In this document: positions 17,429 through 24,875 of the stretch, piece by piece | Layout: each line of letters starts with the position of its first letter | Position numbering within the stretch: position 1 is the first letter of the stretch | Assembly: GCF_003385495.1 (NCBI RefSeq) | Contig: NZ_QNUH01000001.1 | Span: 473,608-537,607, forward strand | Length of the DNA stretch: 64,000 nucleotides | From: Chryseobacterium elymi | Lineage (GTDB): Bacteria > Bacteroidota > Bacteroidia > Flavobacteriales > Weeksellaceae | Reading direction: 5' to 3' | Translations under genes and position numbers: made by a program | Notes under the pieces: model-generated | The model's database searches: none | Seen by the model: only the letters and a program-made list of their open reading frames with translations | Told to the model about the DNA's origin: nothing

Positions 17429-18163
17429 TTAATATTTTTGTGTTTTAATCTTATAAATGTAATAAATAATCACCGAAAGACAGACCAGTTGAATTGTCCC
17501 TAAATTTCCAATGATATCAATTTTAGGCTTAATAAAATCTAAAAAGAATCTGAATGTAAAATAACTGAGCATAAATAGCTGAAAAATAAAGCCTGAAGGA
17601 TATTTATGTTTTTTCTCAACGATTTTTAAACAAATCCATAAAATAATCAGAAAACCAATCTCATACAATGCAACAGGATGTCTTAAATATTCATCACCAA
17701 GATGCATTCCGAATATTGAAGTGGTGGGTAACCCGTAAGTTTCTTCGTGAATTCCGGTTAGAAAACAGCCGATTCTGCCAATAATTATGGCTAAAATTAA
17801 AGGGTAAACAATCAAATCACCGGTACTTTCTTTGTGGCTTACTATCTTTTTTGCCCATTCAACTCCAATCAGTCCAAAAGCTAAGCCGCCAACAATGGTA
17901 TTATTGGTCCAAAACCTTTTAAAGCTGAAATTTCCGAATAAAACATAAGGATTTTCAAGGTTTCCGATGAGCTTTGAACCGATTAAGGCCCCTGCCGTTG
18001 CCCCGATAAGAATTGCTGCTGAAGTATTGAAAGAGAGTTTTTCGGTTGATTTTCTTTTTAGATAAAAATAAAAGCGCATCCCAAGAAAAATACCCAGTGT
18101 TTCAAATACAGGATGTGAAAGAACTGTTTTACCGAAAATCTGAAAAGTAACAGGGAAATCCAT
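17429..18163 (-). CDS. Lgt-like membrane protein (prolipoprotein diacylglyceryl transferase family, altered active site)
   Basis: A 244-residue polytopic membrane protein of the Lgt fold. Recognisable signatures are GRIGCFLTG, where true Lgt has GRxGNF, RHPVALYE (Lgt RHPSQLYE), and FRFFLDFIKP. The HGG motif with the essential histidine (His103 in E. coli) reads VGGLAFG here, and the conserved Asn of GRxGNF is Cys. The two family arginines are kept. It is also shorter than housekeeping Lgt (about 280-300). It is therefore probably a paralogue that moves a lipid group in another reaction, perhaps together with the radical SAM enzyme encoded downstream. The ATG is at 18161-18163. Confidence 0.78.
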   Translation of the reverse strand: MDFPVTFQIFGKTVLSHPVFETLGIFLGMRFYFYLKRKSTEKLSFNTSAAILIGATAGALIGSKLIGNLENPYVLFGNFSFKRFWTNNTIVGGLAFGLIGVEWAKKIVSHKESTGDLIVYPLILAIIIGRIGCFLTGIHEETYGLPTTSIFGMHLGDEYLRHPVALYEIGFLIILWICLKIVEKKHKYPSGFIFQLFMLSYFTFRFFLDFIKPKIDIIGNLGTIQLVCLSVIIYYIYKIKTQKY

Positions 18164-18234
18164 CCTTTCAAAAGTAGTATATTTAAGTTAAATTACTAAT
18201 TTTAATTTTTTAAACAACAAATAAATTCACCAAA

Positions 18235-19275
18235 ATGCGAATAGAAAATGATATAAAGCTAGGTTTTAAAGATGTTATGTTCAGACCCAAACGTTCTACT
18301 TTAAAATCCCGCTCAGAAGTGGATCTTGAAAGAGAATTTACCTTCAAACACACGAAAAAGAAATGGAGAGGCGTTCCCCTGATTGCCGCCAATATGGATA
18401 CGGTAGGGACTTTTGAAATGGCGATAGAACTGGCCAAAGATAAGATTATTACAGCCGTTCATAAGCATTATACTCCTGAAGAATGGAGCCGGTTTCTGGA
18501 CAGCCAGCCGGAAAGTATTTACCAGTATATCGCATTGAGTACCGGTACCGGCCAGGCGGATGAAGAAAAACTTAAAACGATCCTCGAAAAGCACCCAAAA
18601 ATTGAGTTTTTGTGCATCGATGTAGCGAATGGTTATTCTGAGCATTTCGTTGGATTTGTGAAGAAGGCAAGGGCCAATTTTCCTGATAAGATCATTATGG
18701 CAGGAAATGTAGTGACGGGAGAAATGGTGGAAGAGCTTCTTCTTGTGGGCGCTGACATCATCAAAGTAGGTATCGGGCCTGGTTCAGTATGTACAACAAG
18801 GGTGAAGACCGGAGTTGGCTATCCTCAGCTTTCTGCGATTATTGAGTGTTCTGATGCTGCTCACGGTCTTGGAGGGCATATTATTGCAGATGGAGGCTGT
18901 AAGGTTCCGGGAGATGTGGCTAAAGCTTTTGGCGGAGGCGCAGATTTTGTAATGCTGGGCGGAATGTTTGCCGGTCATGATGAAAGCGGCGGCGAAATCA
19001 TTGAAGAAAATGGTAAAAAATACCGTTTGTTCTATGGTATGAGTTCAAAAACAGCTATGGATAAACATTCGGGAGGCGTGGCAGAATACCGGGCTTCGGA
19101 AGGAAAAACGGTGAAAGCAGCTTATAAAGGCCCTGTTTCGGAAACGGTGAAAGATATTTTGGGCGGCGTTCGTTCTACATGTACTTATGTAGGAGCTTCC
19201 AAACTGAAGGAATTGTCTAAGAGGACTACTTTTATCCGGGTTCAGGAACAGGAGAACCAGATTTTTAAAGATTAA
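18235..19275 (+). CDS. guaC: GMP reductase
   Basis: A 346-residue IMPDH/GMPR-family enzyme that reductively deaminates GMP to IMP with NADPH. The motif with the catalytic cysteine is intact ([11 protein letters not shown], about residue 185), as are the phosphate-binding loop ([27 protein letters not shown]) segments and the flap ([10 protein letters not shown]). No CBS domains are present. The length and the N-terminus ([15 protein letters not shown]) fit GMP reductase rather than IMP dehydrogenase. The gene ends before a strong bidirectional terminator shared with fabG. Confidence 0.95.
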   Translation: MRIENDIKLGFKDVMFRPKRSTLKSRSEVDLEREFTFKHTKKKWRGVPLIAANMDTVGTFEMAIELAKDKIITAVHKHYTPEEWSRFLDSQPESIYQYIALSTGTGQADEEKLKTILEKHPKIEFLCIDVANGYSEHFVGFVKKARANFPDKIIMAGNVVTGEMVEELLLVGADIIKVGIGPGSVCTTRVKTGVGYPQLSAIIECSDAAHGLGGHIIADGGCKVPGDVAKAFGGGADFVMLGGMFAGHDESGGEIIEENGKKYRLFYGMSSKTAMDKHSGGVAEYRASEGKTVKAAYKGPVSETVKDILGGVRSTCTYVGASKLKELSKRTTFIRVQEQENQIFKD

Positions 19276-19326
19276 AATAGGCTCTCGCAGATGGAGCAGA
19301 TTTTTATTTTTAATCCCAGTAGAAAT

Positions 19327-19362
19327 AAAAACCGGCTGTACATCACTTGTACAGCCGGTTTT
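19327..19362. terminator. Bidirectional terminator between guaC and fabG
   Basis: AAAACCGGCTGTACA and TGTACAGCCGGTTTT form a perfect 15-bp inverted repeat around TCACT. Confidence 0.9.
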
Positions 19363-19375
19363 GTTTGTTTTAGTA

Positions 19376-20122
19376 TTAAGTCAGCATTCCGCCGTCTACG
19401 TTCAGGGTTTGTCCTGTGATGTAAGAAGACATTTCGCTTCCCAGGAAGATACAAGCATTGGCAACGTCTTTGGTCTGTCCTGCTCTTTTCATCGGAATCC
19501 TGTCTCTCCATGCCTGAAGGGTTTTCTCATCCAGATCTGCTGTCATTTCAGTTTCAGTAAATCCTGGAGCAACTGCGTTACATCTTATATTTCTTGATCC
19601 CAGCTCCAATGCGATAGATTTTGTAAATCCTATTACTCCGGCTTTAGAAGCTGCATAATTGGACTGTCCCGGATTTCCGCTGATTCCAACTACTGAAGTC
19701 ATATTGATAATAGATCCTGACTTAGCTTTCATCATCGGCTTAATCACCGCTTTCGTAAGGTTAAATACAGAATCCAGATTGATTCTCATTACCTGATCCC
19801 AGTCTTCTTTAGACATTCTCAACAGCAGGTTATCTCTGGTGATTCCGGCATTGTTGATCAGAATATCGATCTTTCCGAACTCTTCCATTACATCGTCGAT
19901 TAATTTTTGAGCTGCATCGTAATCTGATGCGTCAGACTGATATCCTTTGATCTGGGTTACAGAACTTAAAGCCGCCTCTAATGCTTGAGCTTTGTCTACA
20001 GAACCGGCATAGGTAAATGCTACTTTTGCACCCTGTTCAGCGTACATTTCAGCAATTTTTTTTCCGATTCCTCTTGTAGCTCCGGTAATTAGTGCTACCT
20101 TTCCTTCTAATAGTTTCATCAT
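19376..20122 (-). CDS. fabG: 3-oxoacyl-[acyl-carrier-protein] reductase
   Basis: A 248-residue short-chain dehydrogenase that reduces 3-oxoacyl-ACP with NADPH in fatty acid synthesis. Motifs: TGATRGIG (cofactor, residues 15-22), NNAG, catalytic Ser of TSVVGISGNPGQ, YAASKAG (Tyr/Lys) and NAVAPGF. The C-terminal GQTLNVDGGM is typical of FabG. Two consecutive ATG codons (20120-20122 and 20117-20119) could both start. A TATCTTTG -7 box lies upstream on the minus strand (20213-20220). Confidence 0.93.
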   Translation of the reverse strand: MMKLLEGKVALITGATRGIGKKIAEMYAEQGAKVAFTYAGSVDKAQALEAALSSVTQIKGYQSDASDYDAAQKLIDDVMEEFGKIDILINNAGITRDNLLLRMSKEDWDQVMRINLDSVFNLTKAVIKPMMKAKSGSIINMTSVVGISGNPGQSNYAASKAGVIGFTKSIALELGSRNIRCNAVAPGFTETEMTADLDEKTLQAWRDRIPMKRAGQTKDVANACIFLGSEMSSYITGQTLNVDGGMLT

Positions 20123-20212
20123 ATCTCTTGATAATTATATTCTTGGTAAATACTTCCGTCTTTAAAAAACGGCAATTTAACATATTTAATTTTATACTAA
20201 TTAAGCAGTCCG

Positions 20213-20220
20213 CAAAGATA
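20213..20220 (-). promoter_or_regulatory. Putative -7 box for fabG
   Basis: On the minus strand TATCTTTG matches TAnnTTTG, 90 bases before the fabG start, which implies a leader of about 85 bases. Confidence 0.35.
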
Positions 20221-20291
20221 TTATAAATTGTTATTCAATGCATTTCAAATCATCAAATTAGTGAAATTTTTTCGCTGTTTTTTATCATATT

Positions 20292-21800
20292 CTACAGACG
20301 GCTGCCGCTGTTTTTAAATCTTGTAAAATAAAGAATATCTGTTTTTTTATCTTTCTCCAGTTTCAAAACTTCCTTCTGCCAGTAATACTTATCATAAATA
20401 ACATCTTTCAAAGGCTCGTTCTGAAAATTCACAACACCATATTTATCCTGCTTTTTTACGACAATTTCATTCTCAGAATTTTCAAATACAATAATGTCAT
20501 CGTAGATAAAAGGAACAACCTCTTTTCCTTTTTCATCAATTATTCCGTACAAATTATTTTTGTTTCTGCAGACTACCGGTTTTGAATACAGGTTAAAAAT
20601 ATTGAAAAAATCCGGCTCCTGCTCTTTGATAAAAACTATATCTTTCAGAACAGAAACTGACTTATCGAGCACAGAGAACCTATAGTAGCTGTCCTGCTTT
20701 TTAATGATAAGATGCTCCGGATAGAAAGCAATGATTTGTGTATTTTCCTCCAAAATATCCTTCAAATCTTTATCCAGAAATTTTTCTTCTTTTCCTTTTT
20801 TAAGATAAATGAAGTCTTTTCCTGAAATACGGAAACTTTGTACAAAATCATATTCCTGGGGAACAATACGATCTCCCTGAAGGTTCACAATTCCTGATTT
20901 CTTTAACAGATCACTGTAAACACTGAAAAGATTATTGAATAACGGCGTTAAATACTTGAAATTAGCTGGATATAGCTTTTTATCTTTTTTACTAAAAACA
21001 GTTGCTTTTCCTTTTTTCCTGAAATAAATATATTCTTTTGCCCCAAAATATTCCGGTGAAGCATCATCATAAATCTCATCGGCAAGAATATTTTCTTCGG
21101 TATCAATCAAACCGTATTTTCCTGTCGTCTTATTTTTGGTAATCAGAAAAGGATAAGAGGTTAAATCGTAGATGTATTTTGAAAATTTGTGCAGCGTCTC
21201 TCCGTTTTTCCCTATAACCTCACTCTGACTATCTTCATTGATGATCAGCGCTTTATCATTTTCAAAGTGATAATCTCCTTTAAACTCCCGGTTGCTGATC
21301 TGTTTTCCTTCAAGATCATATAAAAACCAACTTTTATCTTGCAATACAAAAAAACGGTCTTCTGCTACGAACCGAATCCTGTCAGAAAAAGGAATGATCT
21401 GTTTTCCGTTATAATCATAAACGGCCTCTTTCCCCCCTTTTGAAGAAATGATACATTTTTTGCTGAGCCAGGGAGTATTAAAACTCTGGTCATCTAAAGG
21501 AAGGAATTCGTTTCCTTTTTCATCAATAATGGCAGATTTCGTTTTATAACTGGATTCTCTTGAAGTAAGAATGAATCGGTTTTTAAATATATGTGAAATA
21601 CTGTGAGGAGATTCAAACGTAATATTTCCCAATGAATCTACAACGTTTTCTTTCTTATTTTTTGAATCGTAAGCCGTTCCATAGCCTTCTGAATAAGAAT
21701 GAACTTCCATCCCTGTTTTTTTTGACAAAAGAATCTTGGTATACTGATTGGTCTGAGCCATACACACGGACGAAGACAGTGCAAAAACTAACTTTTTCAA
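20292..21800 (-). CDS. WG-repeat protein, exported
   Basis: A 502-residue protein built of WG/KWG-type repeats: KYGLIDTEENIL, LYGIIDEKGKEVVPFIYDD, KYGVVNFQNEP and weaker copies, each around 25-40 residues. The N-terminus MKKLVFALSSSVCMAQ looks like a short signal peptide. The only possible start is a TTG at 21798-21800, five bases after the rsmI stop; upstream in frame there is a stop and no ATG. WG repeats are common surface or periplasmic modules in Bacteroidota, and their role is not established. It is the last gene of the operon with rsmI. Confidence 0.72.
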   Translation of the reverse strand: MKKLVFALSSSVCMAQTNQYTKILLSKKTGMEVHSYSEGYGTAYDSKNKKENVVDSLGNITFESPHSISHIFKNRFILTSRESSYKTKSAIIDEKGNEFLPLDDQSFNTPWLSKKCIISSKGGKEAVYDYNGKQIIPFSDRIRFVAEDRFFVLQDKSWFLYDLEGKQISNREFKGDYHFENDKALIINEDSQSEVIGKNGETLHKFSKYIYDLTSYPFLITKNKTTGKYGLIDTEENILADEIYDDASPEYFGAKEYIYFRKKGKATVFSKKDKKLYPANFKYLTPLFNNLFSVYSDLLKKSGIVNLQGDRIVPQEYDFVQSFRISGKDFIYLKKGKEEKFLDKDLKDILEENTQIIAFYPEHLIIKKQDSYYRFSVLDKSVSVLKDIVFIKEQEPDFFNIFNLYSKPVVCRNKNNLYGIIDEKGKEVVPFIYDDIIVFENSENEIVVKKQDKYGVVNFQNEPLKDVIYDKYYWQKEVLKLEKDKKTDILYFTRFKNSGSRL

Positions 21801-21805
21801 TGAAT

Positions 21806-22480
21806 TTAAATAGAGTTATTGACAATAAGAACGATCTCTCCTTTTAAAGTTTTGCTTTTGGAAAATTCAATTAATTCATTGATGGTCCCACGTTTGGTTT
21901 CTTCAAACTTTTTCGAAATTTCCCTGCTCAGGCTTGCTTTTGTATCTTCCCCGAAAAATTCTTTGATCTGCTCCAGAGTGGTATTGATCTTATGTGGGCT
22001 TTCGTATAGAACGATCGTTTTTTTCTCTTCTGCAAGCTGTTTCAGCTTCGTCTGCCTTCCTTTTTTCTGAGGCAGAAATCCTGCAAACAGAAATTCGTTA
22101 TTCGGAAGTCCGGACACTACAAGGGCCGGAATTAACGCTGTGGCTCCGGGAAGACATATCATTTCAATAGCATTGTCTGAACCCGCTTTTGCCAAAAGAT
22201 AGCCAGGATCTGAAATTCCGGGAGTTCCCGCATCGGTAATGATGGCAATATTCTGCCCGCTTTTAAGATCAGCAATTACTTTTTCAGTGGCCTGATGCTC
22301 GTTATGAAGATGGTAGGATTTTAGGGGTTTGGAGATCTCGTAATGCTTTAAAAGTATTCCTGATGTCCTTGTGTCTTCACATAAAATATAGTCAACTTCC
22401 TTAAGGACCTTTATGGCCCTGAAGGTCATATCTTCTAAGTTCCCTACCGGTGTGGGAACAAAATATAAGATTCCGCTCAA
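21806..22480 (-). CDS. rsmI: 16S rRNA (cytidine(1402)-2'-O)-methyltransferase
   Basis: A 224-residue tetrapyrrole-methylase-fold enzyme that 2'-O-methylates C1402 in the decoding centre. Typical motifs are YFVPTPVGNLEDMT (residues 6-19), CEDTRTSG, ITDAGTPGISDPGY and PGATALIPALVVSGLP. It starts at a TTG (22478-22480), two bases after the stop of the upstream acidic-protein gene. No in-frame ATG is available, and the protein N-terminus lines up with other RsmI proteins at this codon. Confidence 0.92.
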   Translation of the reverse strand: MSGILYFVPTPVGNLEDMTFRAIKVLKEVDYILCEDTRTSGILLKHYEISKPLKSYHLHNEHQATEKVIADLKSGQNIAIITDAGTPGISDPGYLLAKAGSDNAIEMICLPGATALIPALVVSGLPNNEFLFAGFLPQKKGRQTKLKQLAEEKKTIVLYESPHKINTTLEQIKEFFGEDTKASLSREISKKFEETKRGTINELIEFSKSKTLKGEIVLIVNNSI

Positions 22481-22482
22481 AA

Positions 22483-23985
22483 TTATAAGAATTTATTTTC
22501 TACCAATATCCAGAGTCTCTGGGCATATTCATCTACTTTACTCCACTTTCTTTCGTAATAAAGATCGCTGAGATATTCTTTCGCTTCTTCCAGGTTTTTA
22601 AAACTGTTCAATTGGGCTACAGTTTCGTTGAGATCTGTCTGACTTCCGCCAAAAAGCATTTTTGAAAAGGCAATTCTGTCATTCAAATCGAGCCTGAATT
22701 CTGGCTTCAACTTATCAGCCTCCATAAAATTGGTTGGAATATTTGTTTTAAGAATACTTCCCTGATCTTCTTTTGTTTCAGAAACCGGTTTTTCTTTCGG
22801 TACTTCTCTTTCCAGAGGATCATTGTCAAAAAGAGTCTGCACAGCCTTCAATCCTTTGATATTGGCCAGTTTTATTTTTTTCTCCTGCTGATAGGCATCT
22901 AAATCCTCGAAGCTTTCATCAGAAGCTGGTTTTGCTTTTTCTGTTTCCGGAAGAGGCTTTTCTATTTCAACAATTTTCCTTCTGTCGTATACCTCTGCCA
23001 GGATGGTTTCTTGCTTTTCTTCTGAAGGAAAATCATTTTTTATTTCGCTCAGAATACTTTCCACATTAGAAGTTTCTGTCAGCATTTCTCCCTGTTCTAG
23101 GGTTGCATTGGATATACTGAACTGTTCTTCGTTTTCCTCGATCAGCATTTCGTCTTCCAGCATTTCAGTATCAAAAATGCTTGGAATTATTTCTGTCTGT
23201 TTTTTGTCTTTAACTTCAGTATTATGATCTGATTCTTCGTTTTCAAGGTCATTTGAGTCGTCCGTTTCATGTGAAACATTGTCTTCATCTTCTTCAATTT
23301 CGTTCAACTGATTATTGAAAACTGCCTCTTCTTCTGTAATTTCATTGATAAATAAATCTTCATTGAGGCCTTCATCATTATCCGGTTCAGCATCAGCAAG
23401 GATTCTTTCTTCATCCACAAAACTGAAGACTTTTTCGTTAGCGTTGAACGCTTCATTTTCATCAATTTCGTTCAGCTGTTTATTGAAAACAGCCTCCTCT
23501 TCTGTAAGATCACCTTGAGAAAGCTTTTCATTAACACTTTCAGCCGGGTCCTGTCCATAATTTTCTTCTACAAAACTTACAATATTTTCGTGAAACTCAT
23601 TTTCTACGATCTCATCAAGCTGATGGTTAAATTTTTCCTCTTCATCCCCAGAAGCCACTGCATACTCCTCTCCTTCGTTTTCATCAATTTCATTAAATTC
23701 ATTATTGAAAATCGCTTCTTCTTCCGTTACCTCATGATGAGACTCGTGTACATCATCAGCATTTAATGAAATGTTTTGGTTTTCTGAGTTTTGCTGCGAA
23801 TTATCTGTAATAAAGTATTCGATATTCTTTTCCAGAAGTCTTAAAAAAGAGATCCTGTTGGCAAGCTCATCTACAAGATCCTGCTTGGAAAGTAATTCAT
23901 CTACGTTGTTTATTTTCTCCAGAATTTCAATGATATTCTTGGATTCAAAAAAAATTTTTTCCTTTAAATCTTGGATGTTCTGCAT
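22483..23985 (-). CDS. Acidic repeat-containing protein, function unknown
   Basis: A 500-residue, very acidic protein in three parts. The N-terminal about 60 residues are helical (LKEKIFFESKNIIEILEKI). The middle is disordered and Glu/Asp-rich, with four copies of a short motif (TEEEAVFNNQLNEIDENE-like, around residues 86, 112, 160 and 218). The C-terminal about 130 residues look like a folded domain (LDLNDRIAFSKMLFGGS, YLSDLYYERKWSKVDEYA) that I have seen in flavobacterial proteins of unknown function. No signal peptide. The gene opens the operon with rsmI and is divergent from tdk. The GTTTCATGTGAAAC inside it resembles parS. Confidence 0.7.
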   Translation of the reverse strand: MQNIQDLKEKIFFESKNIIEILEKINNVDELLSKQDLVDELANRISFLRLLEKNIEYFITDNSQQNSENQNISLNADDVHESHHEVTEEEAIFNNEFNEIDENEGEEYAVASGDEEEKFNHQLDEIVENEFHENIVSFVEENYGQDPAESVNEKLSQGDLTEEEAVFNKQLNEIDENEAFNANEKVFSFVDEERILADAEPDNDEGLNEDLFINEITEEEAVFNNQLNEIEEDEDNVSHETDDSNDLENEESDHNTEVKDKKQTEIIPSIFDTEMLEDEMLIEENEEQFSISNATLEQGEMLTETSNVESILSEIKNDFPSEEKQETILAEVYDRRKIVEIEKPLPETEKAKPASDESFEDLDAYQQEKKIKLANIKGLKAVQTLFDNDPLEREVPKEKPVSETKEDQGSILKTNIPTNFMEADKLKPEFRLDLNDRIAFSKMLFGGSQTDLNETVAQLNSFKNLEEAKEYLSDLYYERKWSKVDEYAQRLWILVENKFL

Positions 23986-24009
23986 AATAAGAATCTTATT
24001 AAAATTGCT

Positions 24010-24017
24010 TACTTTTG
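24010..24017 (+). promoter_or_regulatory. Putative -7 box for tdk
   Basis: TACTTTTG matches TAnnTTTG and ends 29 bases before the tdk ATG. Confidence 0.45.
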
Positions 24018-24046
24018 ATCTTAAAAATATACGGCTAATTTAACAA

Positions 24047-24634
24047 ATGTTTTTAGAAAATACAATTAATCATTCCAAACAAAGCGGTTGGATGGAAGTT
24101 ATTTGTGGCTCTATGTTTTCGGGAAAAACCGAAGAGCTGATTCGAAGATTGCGAAGAGCAGAAATGGCGGGCCAGAACGTGGAAATTTTTAAACCGAGAC
24201 TGGATACACGATATTCTGACGAGGACGTTGTTTCTCATAATCTGAATAAAATACGCAGTACAGCAGTAGATAATCCCAATGAGATTCTTCTGCTGGCCTC
24301 TAACTGTGATGTGGTGGGAATAGATGAAGCTCAGTTTTTTGATGAAAGCATTGTTGATATTGCCAATCAGCTTGCGAACAGTGGCGTAAGAGTAGTTGTG
24401 GCAGGTCTTGATATGGATTTCCTTGGACGTCCGTTCGGGCCGATGCCCAATTTAATGGCTACCGCAGAATACGTTACTAAAGTGCATGCTATTTGTAAGA
24501 GAACGGGTAATCTGGCCAACTACTCTATGAGAACTTCCCAGGGAAATGATCTGGTAGAGCTTGGCGAAACAGACAGCTATGAAGCAGTAAGCCGGCGTGT
24601 TTTTATTGATGAAGTACTTTTAAAGAAAAAATAA
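24047..24634 (+). CDS. tdk: Thymidine kinase
   Basis: A 195-residue type II thymidine kinase, which phosphorylates thymidine with ATP in the salvage pathway. The P-loop is GSMFSGKTEELIRR (about residues 21-34), the DEAQFF motif follows (about 93-98), and the lasso region contains MRTSQGNDLVELG. In most relatives the lasso is held by a zinc ion on two CxxC-like pairs. Here only one cysteine is seen (AICKRTGN), so the zinc site appears to be lost. The gene is divergent from the acidic-protein operon. Confidence 0.93.
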   Translation: MFLENTINHSKQSGWMEVICGSMFSGKTEELIRRLRRAEMAGQNVEIFKPRLDTRYSDEDVVSHNLNKIRSTAVDNPNEILLLASNCDVVGIDEAQFFDESIVDIANQLANSGVRVVVAGLDMDFLGRPFGPMPNLMATAEYVTKVHAICKRTGNLANYSMRTSQGNDLVELGETDSYEAVSRRVFIDEVLLKKK

Positions 24635-24875
24635 ATAAAGTCACAGGACTTACAGTTATTTAAGGAGCAAGGGTTAGGAAATTCAACCACCAAACCGTCG
24701 AGAATCTAAAAAAAGATTCTTCGCTGGAAAATAAATGTAAGCCTTTGTGGCTGTCCAAAAAAATAAATTAACTTGTAAAGGTAAAGGGTAAGACTTGAAA
24801 AAATATGGTTTAAAGCAATATATTCAACTTCACCCCGATTTACCATTATTAAGTCAAAAAGCAGAAGGGGCACCA
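24635..24875. other. Intergenic region upstream of murF-alr with a small hairpin
   Basis: This 241-base gap holds an AGAATCT/AGATTCT stem-loop (about 24701-24720) with an A-rich loop and no following T-run. From 24795 an open frame runs into murF from a TTG, but that part shows no similarity to MurF and I treat it as non-coding. An AGAAGGGG lies just before the ATG and may act as ribosome binding site. No clear promoter box was found. Confidence 0.3.

Noticed and set aside
18784..18978. Minus-strand frame inside guaC
   Set aside because: Shadow of a complete GMP reductase gene.
24795..24875. Extended MurF start at a TTG
   Set aside because: The added residues do not resemble MurF, and the ATG at 24876 aligns with known N-termini.
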